Source: DATEJJ01 sp039649115
GTDB lineage: Bacteria; Actinomycetota; Actinomycetes; Mycobacteriales; Micromonosporaceae
NCBI GenBank assembly: GCA_039649115.1
Contig: JBBWZQ010000386.1
Span: forward strand, 1-64,000
Reading direction: 5' to 3'
DNA length: 64,000 nucleotides
How positions within the stretch are numbered: the first letter of the stretch is position 1; each line of letters starts with the position of its first letter. The position numbers and the translations under genes are program-made. Below are positions 41,786-50,753 of the stretch, piece after piece. The notes beneath the pieces were generated by a model. The model was not told where the DNA came from. It made no database searches and saw only the letters and a list, made by a program, of their open reading frames with translations.

Positions 41786-42880
41786 GTGATCGGACCCCTG
41801 GCCGGCATCCGCGTCGTCGAACTGGCCGGCATCGGCCCCGGCCCGCACGCCGGCATGGTCCTGGCCGACCTCGGTGCCGACGTGGTGCGCATCGAGCGGC
41901 CGGCCGGCGGGCTGCGGATCGGCGCGGCGGAGCAGGACGTGCTGCTGCGCGGGCGGCGGTCGGTGGCCCTGGACCTGAAGGCGCCGGCCGGCCTCGATCT
42001 GGCTCTGCGCCTCATCTCCCGGGCCGACGTTCTGCTGGAGGGCTTCCGGCCCGGCGTGACCGAGCGCCTGGGGCTCGGGCCCGACGAGTGCCTGGCCCGC
42101 CAGCCGCGGCTGATCTACGCGCGGGTCACCGGCTGGGGCCAGGACGGCCCGTGGTCGCGGCACGCCGGCCATGACATCAACTACCTGAGCCTCACCGGCA
42201 CGCTGCACGCGCTCGGCAGCGCCGGCGGTCCGCCCGAGCCGCCCGTCAACCTGCTCGCCGACTTCGGCGGCGGATCGATGCTCGTCCTGGTCGGGATCCT
42301 GGCCGCGCTCGTCGAGCGCGAGCGGTCCGGCCTCGGCCAGGTCATCGACGCGGCGATGGTCGACGGGGTCGCGACGCTGTCCCAGATGCTCTGGTCGCTG
42401 CGGGCGCAGGGGGAGTGGACCGACCGGCGGGGCACGAACCTGCTCGACGGCGGCGCACCCCACTACGGTGTCTACCTGTGCGCCGACGGCCGGTACGTCG
42501 CCGTGGGCGCGCTGGAGTCCCCGTTCTACCGGGCACTCCTGAAGGGCCTGGAGCTGTCGCCGGGGGAGCTCCCCGACCACCGGGACCGGACCAACTGGCC
42601 CGAGCTCCGGCAGCTCTTCGCGGAGGTGTTCGGCCGGCATCCCCGCGACCACTGGGTCGCGCTGTTCGAGGGCACCGACGCCTGCGTGACACCGGTACTG
42701 GCGCCGGACGAGGCGGTACGCCACCCGCACGTCGCGGCCCGGGCAACCCTCGCGGAGCGGGACGGTGCCGTGCAGGCCGCGCCCGCGCCGCGCTTCTCCC
42801 GCACCCCGGCCGGGACGCCGGTGCCGGCCGTCGTGGCGGACCCGGCGGCCGTGCTGCGGGACTGGACGGCACCATCATGA
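41786..42880 (+). CDS. CaiB/BaiF CoA-transferase family, alpha-methylacyl-CoA racemase-like
   Basis: A 364-residue cytosolic protein. Family III CoA-transferase fold: LAGIRVVELAGIGPGPHAGMVLADLGADVVRIE, LDLKAPAGLDLALRLISRADVLLEGFRPG, and GWGQDGPWSRHAGHDINYLSLTGTLHALG, with the His/Asp pair GHDINY typical of racemases acting on 2-methylacyl-CoA. The C-terminus TDACVTPVLAPDEAVRHPH is also usual. GTG 41786 chosen; GTG 41777 and TTG 41780 are upstream in frame. Confidence 0.88.
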   Translation: MIGPLAGIRVVELAGIGPGPHAGMVLADLGADVVRIERPAGGLRIGAAEQDVLLRGRRSVALDLKAPAGLDLALRLISRADVLLEGFRPGVTERLGLGPDECLARQPRLIYARVTGWGQDGPWSRHAGHDINYLSLTGTLHALGSAGGPPEPPVNLLADFGGGSMLVLVGILAALVERERSGLGQVIDAAMVDGVATLSQMLWSLRAQGEWTDRRGTNLLDGGAPHYGVYLCADGRYVAVGALESPFYRALLKGLELSPGELPDHRDRTNWPELRQLFAEVFGRHPRDHWVALFEGTDACVTPVLAPDEAVRHPHVAARATLAERDGAVQAAPAPRFSRTPAGTPVPAVVADPAAVLRDWTAPS

Positions 42881-42905
42881 CAGCTCAGGGGAGGCGAGGC
42901 AGCGC

Positions 42906-43382
42906 ATGGCACGAGGCGTCCAGGTCGGTGACCAGGCCCCGGATTTCACCCTTCCGTCGCAGTCCGGGGAACCGGTGCGGCTGCACGACCGGCTCGGCGA
43001 GCGGGTGGTCGTGCTGTACTTCTATCCCAAGGACAACACCCCCGGCTGCACCGCCGAGGCGTGCGCCTTCCGGGACAGCCACGAGGTCTTCACCGACGCG
43101 GGGGCCGAGGTGATCGGGGTCAGCTCCGACTCCGTGGACCGGCACGCCGCCTTCGCGGGGCGGCACCGGCTGCCGTTCACACTGCTCAGCGACAAGGGCG
43201 GCCGGGTCCGCAAGGACTACGGGGTACCGGCGGTGCTGGGCCTGCTGCCCGGCCGGGTCACGTACGTCATCGACCGCGCGGGTACGGTCCGGCAGGTGTT
43301 CAGCTCGATGACGAACATCGACCAGCACGTGGGCGACGCGCTCGACATGGTCCGGGAACTGCAGCGCGGTCCGCTGCCGTGA
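42906..43382 (+). CDS. bcp: Peroxiredoxin, BCP/PrxQ type
   Basis: A 158-residue thiol peroxidase that reduces H2O2 and organic peroxides. Motifs: GDQAPDFTLPSQSGEPV, then VLYFYPKDNTPGCTAEACAFRD with the peroxidatic Cys (PGCT) and resolving Cys five residues later, and GVSSDSVDRHAAFAGRHRLPF. GGGAGG lies upstream of the ATG. It follows the CoA-transferase gene by 25 bases and may be cotranscribed. Confidence 0.93.
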   Translation: MARGVQVGDQAPDFTLPSQSGEPVRLHDRLGERVVVLYFYPKDNTPGCTAEACAFRDSHEVFTDAGAEVIGVSSDSVDRHAAFAGRHRLPFTLLSDKGGRVRKDYGVPAVLGLLPGRVTYVIDRAGTVRQVFSSMTNIDQHVGDALDMVRELQRGPLP

Positions 43383-43394
43383 CCTCGTAGGTCG

Positions 43395-44204
43395 TCACGG
43401 CTTCCGGGCCACGGCGGCATACGCGAGCCGGGAGCCGTCGTCGTCGGCCAGTTCCGGGTCCTCGGCGCCCCACAGGCCCACGTGCGCGACCGCCGGCTCG
43501 GCGCCCGGGTACGGCGGGACGATCGGCAACCCGTCGAAGAACCGCTCCACCTGGGCGAGGGTGCGCGGGAACCCCTCGTACCCCTGCGGGCGACCCGGCT
43601 CGAGCACCGACTGCCAGGTCTCCTCCTGCCGGTCGGAGGTGACCGCGGACAGCACGAGGTAGGAGCCCGGGGCGATGGCGTCGACGTAGCGGCGGACCAC
43701 TGCCCAGGGATCGTCGGAATCGGGCAGGAAGTGCGTGACCGCGACCATCAGCAGCCCGACCGGCTCGTCGAAGTCGATCAGCCGGCGGGTCTCGGGGTGG
43801 CCGAGGATCGCCTCCGGATCCCGGATGTCGGCCTGGACCACCGCGGTGCCGTCCACCCCGGCCAGCAACCGGCTGGCGAGCGCGATCACGCGTGGGTCCT
43901 GGTCGACATAGACGACCCGCCCGTCCGGCCTGACCTCGGTGACCACCTCGTGGGTGTTGCGCTGCGTGGGCATGCCGGCGCCGAGGTCGATGAACTGGCC
44001 GATGTTCCACTCGCTGGCCAGCCGTTTCACCGCGCGCTGGAGGAAGCCCCGGTTCGCCCACGCGCCGTCGATCACGTGGGGCATCACCAGCCGGGCATGT
44101 TCGATGAGCGCGCGGTCGGCGGCGGTGTTCGCGGTGCCACCGAGGGCGGCGTCGTAGACGCCGGCCGGGCTCGGCCGTTCGTCGAGTTCTCGCATGTCAC
44201 TCAT
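43395..44204 (-). CDS. SAM-dependent methyltransferase (Methyltransf_19 type)
   Basis: About 269 residues. The family, common and multicopy in filamentous actinomycetes, shows PSPAGVYDAALGGTANTAADR at the N-terminus, RGFLQRAVKRLASEWNIGQFIDLGAGMPTQRNTHEV (SAM loop), VVYVDQDPRVIALA and LLMVAVTHFLPDSDDPWAVVRRYVDAI. Substrate unknown. ATG 44204 is preferred since GGAG lies six bases before it; ATG 44210 and GTG 44228 are in frame. Confidence 0.88.
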   Translation of the reverse strand: MSDMRELDERPSPAGVYDAALGGTANTAADRALIEHARLVMPHVIDGAWANRGFLQRAVKRLASEWNIGQFIDLGAGMPTQRNTHEVVTEVRPDGRVVYVDQDPRVIALASRLLAGVDGTAVVQADIRDPEAILGHPETRRLIDFDEPVGLLMVAVTHFLPDSDDPWAVVRRYVDAIAPGSYLVLSAVTSDRQEETWQSVLEPGRPQGYEGFPRTLAQVERFFDGLPIVPPYPGAEPAVAHVGLWGAEDPELADDDGSRLAYAAVARKP

Positions 44205-44428
44205 CAACATCTCCGTGTCGGGGGCCACCGGATCTGTCCAAGAGGCGATTCCTCCCGGCGTGACGTTACTCCGTCCGTTTCATCAGCGACCCGACGCGCT
44301 CGCGCTCCGTGCACCAGTTCGTCCCGGCCCGGGAACGCCTCAGGTGCCGCCCTCGTGTGCCGATGGGTGGGGGACAGTCTCCGGTCGCGGCACGGCCGCG
44401 CGCCTGGACCGACCCCGCGGAGGACCCG

Positions 44429-45094
44429 ATGTCCCAGCCGTCCCAGCCCCATCCGTACCCGCCCGCCGCGCCGTACCTGACCGAACACCCCGCTCCGGTG
44501 CAGGGGCCGGCACACCGCCGTCGCGGCGGCGGCCGGCTCGTGGTGATCGTGACCGCCGCGGTGGTGCTGCTCGGTGCGGCCGGGGGTACCGGCGCCTACC
44601 TCCTGCGCAAGCACACCGCGAAGAACACCGTCGCCGCGCACACCCGCCTGGTGGCGCCGCAGACCCTCGACGGCCGGCCGCGCGTGACGCAACCGAGCAT
44701 CCAGGCCGGCCTGGACATGGCCGTGGCACAGGTGAAGGAGCAGAAGGGGGTCACCAGCGTCGTCGCCGGCGCCTACGGCGACCTGGCCAAGCAAGACCTC
44801 GTCATCGTCGTGGGCGCCGCCCGCGCCATCAGCGACCCCGGCAGGGCGCTCGACCCGCTCATCGCGGGGATGGGCGCCGGGGGAGTCCAGGTCACCGGCA
44901 TGACCTCGATCGACCCCGGACCGCTCGGCGGCGTGGCCAAGTGCGGCGCCGCCACCGTCGCCGGAACGGCCGTCGGCGTCTGCGCGTGGGCGGACCGGGC
45001 CAGCACCGGCACGATCATGGTGTACTTCAAGACGCCGGCCGACGCGAAGGCCGGATTCCCGCGCATCCGCGGGGCGGTGGAGCAGCGCACCTGA
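44429..45094 (+). CDS. Single-pass membrane protein with proline-rich cytoplasmic start
   Basis: 221 residues. Pro/Gln/Tyr-rich N-terminus (about residues 1-35), a basic stretch RRRGGG, one membrane helix (LVVIVTAAVVLLGAAGGTGAYLL) and an extracytoplasmic domain of about 150 residues containing two Cys (AKCGAATVAG, GVCAWADRAS). No recognised catalytic motif. ATG with GGAGG upstream. The same general plan is seen in the next gene. Confidence 0.75.
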   Translation: MSQPSQPHPYPPAAPYLTEHPAPVQGPAHRRRGGGRLVVIVTAAVVLLGAAGGTGAYLLRKHTAKNTVAAHTRLVAPQTLDGRPRVTQPSIQAGLDMAVAQVKEQKGVTSVVAGAYGDLAKQDLVIVVGAARAISDPGRALDPLIAGMGAGGVQVTGMTSIDPGPLGGVAKCGAATVAGTAVGVCAWADRASTGTIMVYFKTPADAKAGFPRIRGAVEQRT

Positions 45095-45214
45095 TCAGCT
45101 CCGTCCGGCCAGGTAGCCGACCATCGCGTGCTGCTGGTTGTACCGGGCCCAGCCGAGCGGCGTGTCGTCGTCGTGGGTGACCGCGGTGGGGCCGGCGCCC
45201 ACGTCGACGACGGC
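45095..45214 (-). pseudogene. Relic of an ankyrin-repeat protein C-terminus
   Basis: The minus strand codes for VVDVGAGPTAVTHDDDTPLG, then WARYNQQHAMVGYLAGR and a stop at 45095. This is one and a half ankyrin-type repeats with the TPLGWA turn. Upstream the frame loses all ankyrin character and runs into the promoter and start of the next plus-strand gene, so only a fragment of the old gene remains. Confidence 0.6.
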
Positions 45215-45302
45215 CGTCACACTGCGTTCCGCGCGCGATGGAACGGGATGGAACGCCTTCGCGGGTGCGCTGACCAGTGACTCGACCCCGAAGGAGCCAG
45301 CG

Positions 45303-46052
45303 GTGTCCGGACCGTACCAGCAACAGCCGACCCCGTCGCCACAGCCCGGTACCGGAGGGCAGCCGTACGGCGCGCCGCGGCAGCCTGGCACGCTCTACGG
45401 GCAGCCCCAGCCACAGCCCCAGCAGCAGCCGGGCCCGCCGCCGTACGCGCAGCCGCAGCACGGCCGGTCGTACGGGCCACCCCAGCCGGGCACCCCGTAC
45501 GGGCCGCCCCAGCCCTACGGGCAGCCGTACCCGAGCGCTCCGCCGCGGAAGGCCCGCAACGGCTTCGCGATCGCGTCGCTCGTCTTCGGCATCATCGGCG
45601 GGATCCCGCTGGCGCTGGGCTTCGGCGTCGCCGGCCTGGTGCGGGCGGCCAAGGTGCGGCGCGGCAAGGTGATGTCGATCGTGGGCATGTCCCTGTCGGT
45701 ACTGTGGCTGGTGCCCATCATCTTCCTGGTGCCGCACGTCGCCAAGGCGAGCGATCCGGGCTGCATCGCCGGCAAGGCCACGGTCAGCGCCTACGGCGAC
45801 ACGAAGCTGGGCGCCGACGCGAACGACCCCGCGGCCACGAAGAACGACCTGCGGACGCTGGTGACCCAGCTCAACGGCGCGGCGGCCAAGAGCAACAACG
45901 CCGCGGCGCGTACCGCCCTGACGAAGCTGGCCACCGACTTCAACGAACTGCTGACCGACGTCAACAACCTCACGCCACCCTCGGCCACCCTGCAGAGCCG
46001 CATCACGGCGGACGCGAAGGCCGTCGACGACGCCTGCGGCACCATCGGTTGA
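45303..46052 (+). CDS. DUF4190-type membrane protein with Pro/Gln/Tyr-rich N-terminus
   Basis: 249 residues. The first 80 are a PQ/PG/Y-rich disordered region, followed by the DUF4190 double membrane helix (NGFAIASLVFGIIGGIPLALGFGVAGLVRAAKVRRG...SIVGMSLSVLWLVPIIFLV) and an extracytoplasmic helical domain (NDLRTLVTQLNGAAAKSNNAAARTALTKLATDFNELL). Function unknown. GTG with GAAGGAG upstream. Confidence 0.8.
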   Translation: MSGPYQQQPTPSPQPGTGGQPYGAPRQPGTLYGQPQPQPQQQPGPPPYAQPQHGRSYGPPQPGTPYGPPQPYGQPYPSAPPRKARNGFAIASLVFGIIGGIPLALGFGVAGLVRAAKVRRGKVMSIVGMSLSVLWLVPIIFLVPHVAKASDPGCIAGKATVSAYGDTKLGADANDPAATKNDLRTLVTQLNGAAAKSNNAAARTALTKLATDFNELLTDVNNLTPPSATLQSRITADAKAVDDACGTIG

Positions 46053-46086
46053 ACCGCGGCCCCCAACCGCCGCTGCTGCGCACCGG

Positions 46087-46149
46087 CCCGGGGAGGCGTT
46101 GGGGGTGCTCGGCTCCGCCAAAGACCGGCTCCGCCTGCGCTCCCCCGGG
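46087..46149 (+). repeat. 63-bp palindrome-ended dispersed repeat, copy 2, intergenic
   Basis: Starts CCCGGGGAGGCG and ends GCGCTCCCCCGGG, with GGCTCCGCCAAAGACCGG in the middle. About 92% identical to 15778-15840 on the other strand. The inverted ends and fixed length suggest a small mobile or REP-like element; here it follows the DUF4190 gene. Confidence 0.8.
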
Positions 46150-46254
46150 CTGGACAGCGCGCAGAACTGCCCGCACCGGTCGGCAGAGCGGGTCGGTGGG
46201 TGGTGCGCAGGCAACCGGATGGCAGTTGGCTGCGCGTACTCGACCAGCCGGCGT

Positions 46255-46686
46255 TCAACCCACCGGCACGCTGCGGGACGGCACCTGGTCCGGGATGACC
46301 GGCAGGCCGGCACGCCGCCAGGCGGTGATGCCCCCGGCCAGGTCGGTGGCCCGGTGCAGGCCGAGATCCTGCAGCGCGGCGGCGGCCAGCGAGGAGGTGT
46401 ACCCGTCCTGGCAGTACACGATGACCGGCAGGTCGTACCGGTCGGCGACCGGCAGCCGCGCGTCGCTGGCCGGATCGAAGCGCCACTCCAGCACGTTGCG
46501 CTCGACGATGAGCGCGCCGGGGATCACGCCCGAGGCGGTGCGCTGCGCGGCGGGCCGGATGTCGACGAGTACGGCGCCCTCGCGCTGCGCCCGGGCGGCG
46601 CGGCGGGGCGGGTGGCGGTCCAGCCGGGACCGTGCCTCGGCGAGGATCTGGTCGATGCCCCGGGAGCCGTGCGGTCGCTGGCTCAC
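46255..46686 (-). CDS. Rhodanese-domain sulfurtransferase
   Basis: A 143-residue single-domain rhodanese. Catalytic Cys lies in VIVYCQDGYTSSLAA, preceded by AVLVDIRPAAQRTASGVIPGALIVERNVLEWRFDP and followed by ATDLAGGITAWRRAGLPV. It moves a sulfane sulfur to a thiol acceptor. GTG overlapping the stop of the cysteine dioxygenase gene (GTGA), so the pair works in cysteine and sulfane-sulfur breakdown. Confidence 0.9.
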   Translation of the reverse strand: MSQRPHGSRGIDQILAEARSRLDRHPPRRAARAQREGAVLVDIRPAAQRTASGVIPGALIVERNVLEWRFDPASDARLPVADRYDLPVIVYCQDGYTSSLAAAALQDLGLHRATDLAGGITAWRRAGLPVIPDQVPSRSVPVG

Positions 46687-47153
46687 CAGTTGGCTCCCGC
46701 GCGCTCGACGGCCGCCACGCACAGCGCGCCGCGCTCGATGCGGTACCGGGTCATGCTGGTCAGCGCGGGCCCGTACACGTGCAGGCTGATGGCCGGCACG
46801 ACGCCTTCGTTGGCGACGCGGTGGATGTGCCGGGCGCCGAAGGGGCGGGTGCTGCCGGCGGGGTACCGCCTGCTGGTCATCCGCAGCCCGCGCCGCGGCG
46901 TCTGTTCGGTCAGCGCGCCGCTGACCACGTGGAAGGCGCCCGCGGACCCGCCGTGGTCGTGCAGGTCGGTCGCCTGGCCGGGCAGCCAGGTCAGCAGCCA
47001 CGCCTCGTGGTCCGCCGCGCTGGCGAGGCGTGCGTACCAGCGGTCGACCGGGTCGAACTCCGGGTCCACCGACCAGGTGGTGGGGTTCGCGGCGTATCGC
47101 CGGGCAAGGGCGGCCAGCCCGCGCGGCGGCAGGGCAGGGCGCGGCGTCGTCAT
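46683..47153 (-). CDS. Cysteine dioxygenase
   Basis: A 156-residue cupin that oxidises cysteine to cysteine sulfinate with non-haem iron. Metal His residues are in TDLHDHGGSAGAFHVVSG (His-x-His) and a third in GARHIHRVANEG. ISLHVYGP near the end is also typical, and Arg in DRWYARLAS may bind substrate. ATG with CCGGAGACACC upstream. Leads the two-gene operon with rhodanese, from a promoter at 47290-47317. Confidence 0.9.
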   Translation of the reverse strand: MTTPRPALPPRGLAALARRYAANPTTWSVDPEFDPVDRWYARLASAADHEAWLLTWLPGQATDLHDHGGSAGAFHVVSGALTEQTPRRGLRMTSRRYPAGSTRPFGARHIHRVANEGVVPAISLHVYGPALTSMTRYRIERGALCVAAVERAGANW

Positions 47154-47289
47154 GGTGTCTCCGGATTCGGGTAGCAGGTCGGCGCGGCGCCTCGGGGCAC
47201 CCGGGATGGTCAGCCGCGGGTCAACAACACCCGGGCAGCGCTCCGGCGCTACCGGTCAGCCGCCAGTGGACCTTGGAACCCGTGGCGTC

Positions 47290-47317
47290 AGAATAACCCA
47301 TTAAATCTACCTGTCAA
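47290..47317 (-). promoter_or_regulatory. Promoter for cysteine dioxygenase-rhodanese operon
   Basis: On the minus strand TTGACA (47317-47312), 16 bases, TATTCT (47295-47290). This gives a 5' leader of about 130 bases before the dioxygenase ATG, rich in GC and able to fold. Confidence 0.55.
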
Positions 47318-47401
47318 GGAGGATATAGCGCCGCCGCAACCCGCCTCCGAGGTGGGGGAGAACAATAGCTTCGACAGCACCAGGTGAGCAGGGAGGATGC
47401 C

Positions 47402-48799
47402 GTGGAGAAGCCGGACTGGGCAGGCCCGTTGGCTGAGGCGTACGGTCACGCACTGGCACATCTGACCGAACTGCCGCGGCGGCGGGTGGGCAGCGAGGAG
47501 GCGGGCCGGCCGGAGCTGCTGGCCGCGCTGGGCGGGCCGCTGCCGGAGCGGCCCGGCGACCAGCGCGGGGTCATCGCGGACCTGGTCGCCGCCGCGGAGC
47601 CGGGCCTGGTGGCCACGCCCAGCGGTCGGTTCTTCGGGTTCGTCATCGGCGGTGCCGTCCCGGCCGCGCTGGCCGCCGACTGGCTCACCTCGACCTGGGA
47701 CCAGAACGCGGGACTGCACGTCCTGGCGCCCGCCGCCGCCGTGGTCGAGGAGGTGGCCGGCGGCTGGCTTGCCGAGCTGCTCGGTCTGCCGGCCGGTGTG
47801 TCGGTGGGGTTCGTCACCGGCGGCCAGATGGCCAACTTCACCGGGCTGGCCGCGGCGCGGCACGAGGTGCTGCGGCGGGTGGGCTGGGACGTCGAGGTCG
47901 ACGGCCTGGTCGGCGCGCCGCCGGTGCGGGTACTGGTCGGCGCGCAGCGGCACGACACCATCGACCGGGCGCTGCGCTTCCTCGGCCTCGGCACCGCCGC
48001 GATCACCACGGTCGCGGCGGACGACCAGGGCCGGATGATCCCGGCCGCGCTGCCCGACGCGCTCGCCGGCGCGACCGGGCCGGCGATCGTGTGCGCCCAG
48101 GCCGGCAACGTGAACACCGGCGCGGTCGATCCGGTCGGCCGGATCTGCGACATCAGCCACGCCGCCGGTGCCTGGGTACACGTGGACGGCGCGTTCGGGT
48201 TGTGGGCCGCGGCCAGCCCGCGGCTGCGACCGCTGCTCGAAGGCGTCGACCGGGCCGACTCGTGGGCCACCGACGCGCACAAGTGGCTCAACGTGCCGTA
48301 CGACTCCGGGTTGGTGTTCTGCGCGCATCCCGCCGCGCACCGGGCCGCGATGGGGGTACGCGCCAGCTACCTCATCCACAGCGACGGCGGGCAGCGCGAT
48401 CCGCTCGACCACGGTCCCGAATTCTCCCGGCGGGCGCGTGGCTTCCCGGTCTACGCGGCCGTCCGCGCCCTGGGCCGGGACGGGATCGTGGAGGTGGTCG
48501 AGCGCTGCTGTGACCTGGCGCGCCGGTTCGCCGAGCGGCTGGCCGGGCAGGAGGGCGTCGAGGTGCTGGCCGAGGTGGTCCTCAACCAGGTACTCGTCCG
48601 GTTCCTCGCGCCCGGCGGCGACCACGACGGGCACACCCGCCGGGTGGTGCAGCGGGTGCAGGACGAAGGCACGTGCTGGATGAGCGGCACGACCTGGCAG
48701 GGCCGGGCCGCCATGCGGATCTCGGTGACGAACTGGTCGACCGACGAATCCGACGTCGACGAGTCCGTCGCCGCGATCCTGCGCTGCGCGCGACCCTGA
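47402..48799 (+). CDS. PLP-dependent group II decarboxylase-like enzyme
   Basis: A 465-residue fold-type I PLP enzyme of the glutamate/aromatic-amino-acid decarboxylase family. It shows RFFGFVIGGAVPAALAADWLTSTWDQN, VGFVTGGQMANFTGLAAARHEVL, NTGAVDPVGRICDISHAAGAWVHVDGAFGLWAA (Asp and His that hold PLP) and the Schiff-base Lys in SWATDAHKWLNVPYDSG. Substrate unclear. GTG 47402 is set by GGGAGG; an in-frame GTG at 47384 lacks a ribosome site. Confidence 0.9.
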   Translation: MEKPDWAGPLAEAYGHALAHLTELPRRRVGSEEAGRPELLAALGGPLPERPGDQRGVIADLVAAAEPGLVATPSGRFFGFVIGGAVPAALAADWLTSTWDQNAGLHVLAPAAAVVEEVAGGWLAELLGLPAGVSVGFVTGGQMANFTGLAAARHEVLRRVGWDVEVDGLVGAPPVRVLVGAQRHDTIDRALRFLGLGTAAITTVAADDQGRMIPAALPDALAGATGPAIVCAQAGNVNTGAVDPVGRICDISHAAGAWVHVDGAFGLWAAASPRLRPLLEGVDRADSWATDAHKWLNVPYDSGLVFCAHPAAHRAAMGVRASYLIHSDGGQRDPLDHGPEFSRRARGFPVYAAVRALGRDGIVEVVERCCDLARRFAERLAGQEGVEVLAEVVLNQVLVRFLAPGGDHDGHTRRVVQRVQDEGTCWMSGTTWQGRAAMRISVTNWSTDESDVDESVAAILRCARP

Positions 48800-48859
48800 T
48801 CCACCGGCGGAAACCGTGGATCAGGTAACCGTGGCGGCGCCGCGCGCGTGGTACTGGAC

Positions 48860-49765
48860 ATGAGTCAACACGAGCAGTGGGACATCGCCTCGGGCGTGGG
48901 CATCACGGCGCTGGGCGTGGCCGCCGCGCGGGCCATCGAGTCCAGCCGGCCGGACCGGCTGATCGCGGACCCGCTCGCGGCGGCCTTCGTCGACGCTGTC
49001 CCGGGAGTGGTACGCAGCTCCCTGCGGTGGCCGGAGGACGGCGCGGCGGTCTCGCAGCAGGACGCGCTGCTGCTGCACACATCCACCGACGTGGGCCTGC
49101 GCGCGCGGGTCTTCGACGACTACCTGCTGGCCGCCTGCCGCGACGGGATCGGGCAGGTCGTGGTCCTGGCCGCCGGGCTGGACAGCCGCGCCTTCCGACT
49201 GGCCTGGCCACCCGGGCTGCGGCTGTTCGAGATCGACCAGCCCAGGGTGCTGGAGTTCAAGGACGCGGTGCTGCGCGACCAGGATGCGCAGCCCCGGTGC
49301 ACGCGTCTCGTGGTCCCGGTCGACCTGCGGGGCGACTGGCCGGTCGCGCTGCGCGACGCCGGCTTCGCCGCCGACCTCCCGACCGCCTGGCTGGCCGAGG
49401 GCCTGCTGCACTACCTGGACGCCGCCGCCGAACAGGCGCTGGTCAGCCACATCGACGACCTGTCCGCGCCGGGCAGCCAGATCGGTGTGGAGCGCGCCGA
49501 CGTCGCCGGCCTGATGGACCGCGGCGGGCTGCGCCGCGTCGGCGAAAGCTCCACAGTGGACATGGACCAGCTCTTCCGGACCGAACCGCGGCCGGACCCT
49601 GCCACCTGGCTGGCCGGCCGGGACTGGACGGTCACTGTCGAACCGGCGACCGCCGTCGCCGGCCGGTACCACCGCGACCTCGTCGACCCTCGGCTTCCCG
49701 GTCCCCCGTTGCGGATCGCCGAGCACACCGCGTTCCTGTCGGCGCACCGCACCGGCCCGACGTGA
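48860..49765 (+). CDS. Class I SAM-dependent methyltransferase (LCMT/PPM family)
   Basis: A 301-residue protein. Family pattern: GVGITALGVAAARAIESSRPDRLIADPLAAAFV, VVVLAAGLDSRAFRLAWPPGLRLFEIDQPRVLEFKDAVL (SAM site) and TAWLAEGLLHYLDAAAEQALV. In actinobacteria these are often O-methyltransferases of polyketide or unknown substrates. ATG 48860 preferred; GTG 48848 is in frame. Confidence 0.9.
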   Translation: MSQHEQWDIASGVGITALGVAAARAIESSRPDRLIADPLAAAFVDAVPGVVRSSLRWPEDGAAVSQQDALLLHTSTDVGLRARVFDDYLLAACRDGIGQVVVLAAGLDSRAFRLAWPPGLRLFEIDQPRVLEFKDAVLRDQDAQPRCTRLVVPVDLRGDWPVALRDAGFAADLPTAWLAEGLLHYLDAAAEQALVSHIDDLSAPGSQIGVERADVAGLMDRGGLRRVGESSTVDMDQLFRTEPRPDPATWLAGRDWTVTVEPATAVAGRYHRDLVDPRLPGPPLRIAEHTAFLSAHRTGPT

Positions 49766-49797
49766 GTGACGGCCGCGCCGGACACCACCGGCCGGCG

Positions 49798-50664
49798 TCA
49801 CGCCGCGGCCAGCCGCCGCTGCGTCGACTGGTGCCCGAGCGCGAGCAGGCAGACGGCCGCGACGGCGGTCGCCGCCACCGCCGCGGGCGCCCACGCGCTC
49901 AGCGCGACGATCCAGAACACCGCCCACACCACGGCCGGCACCGCCAGCGGGAACAGCGCGGCGACCAGGCACCTCGACGCGGGCTGCCCGGCCAGCCACG
50001 CCGCGAGGTAGAGCAGCCCGCCGAGCACGACGTAACCACCGGCGAAGGCGGCCAGCCGGCGCCAGCGGCCGATCATCGCGCCGAGCCCGACGCCGAGCAC
50101 CGCCCACGCGGCGAAGCCGGCGGCCCCGCTGGCCACCACTGTCCACACGGGACGGTCGGCCAGCGTCAACTGGTGTACCGCGACGCCGCGGCTGGCCAGT
50201 TCGCCGAGCCCCCAGTGCCCGGCGACATGGGCGGCCGCGGTGGGCAGCGCGGCCGCCATGTCGGCGGCGGCGAGGACCACGGCGAACAGCGCGGCCACGG
50301 CCGCCTTCGCGAAGATGAGGACGACCGGAGCAGGTGCGCCCGGCGGCGGATCCGGATCGGGTACCTCCCGGACCGCCCGCCGTCCGGCCAGGCGTGGATC
50401 GCGGAGCACGAGAAAGACCCCGGCGGCCATCGCGAGCAGGCATCCACAGCCGAAGCCGGAGGTGTAGACCGCCATGGCGTCGGTGCGGTAGGCGGCGAGC
50501 ACGGCACCGTCGGGTTGCGGGTCGAAGTCGATGACCGTCTCGTACAGGTGCGCGTTGTACGGCAGCAGCCGCCAGCCGAGGTACGCGGCGAGCGGCGGCA
50601 GTATCCACAGTGGCCACGAGCGCCCGAGCAGCGCCCGCAGTTCACTGACGAGTCCCTCGCGCAT
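49798..50664 (-). CDS. Integral membrane protein, function unknown
   Basis: 288 residues with six probable membrane helices: WPLWILPPLAAYLGWRLLPY, FGCGCLLAMAAGVFLVL, PVVLIFAKAAVAALFAVVLAA, VVASGAAGFAAWAVLGVGLGAMIG, LAAFAGGYVVLGGLLYLAAWLA and a C-terminal pair. The layout (long loops, permease-like) resembles ABC-2 type membrane proteins, but no ATPase is next to it. ATG 50664 chosen; divergent from the LuxR regulator gene. Confidence 0.7.
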   Translation of the reverse strand: MREGLVSELRALLGRSWPLWILPPLAAYLGWRLLPYNAHLYETVIDFDPQPDGAVLAAYRTDAMAVYTSGFGCGCLLAMAAGVFLVLRDPRLAGRRAVREVPDPDPPPGAPAPVVLIFAKAAVAALFAVVLAAADMAAALPTAAAHVAGHWGLGELASRGVAVHQLTLADRPVWTVVASGAAGFAAWAVLGVGLGAMIGRWRRLAAFAGGYVVLGGLLYLAAWLAGQPASRCLVAALFPLAVPAVVWAVFWIVALSAWAPAAVAATAVAAVCLLALGHQSTQRRLAAA

Positions 50665-50753
50665 CAGCTCGGACTGTAGCGCTCGCGTGTCGAAACCGCC
50701 CGATCCCCGGCTGGGGATGTCCGGGAGCCCGGCCGCCTGCGAAACTGGCGTAC

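Noticed and set aside
47288..48634. Long minus-strand frame opposite the PLP decarboxylase gene
   Set aside because: Antisense shadow. The plus strand has the PLP-lysine motif and a proper ribosome site.
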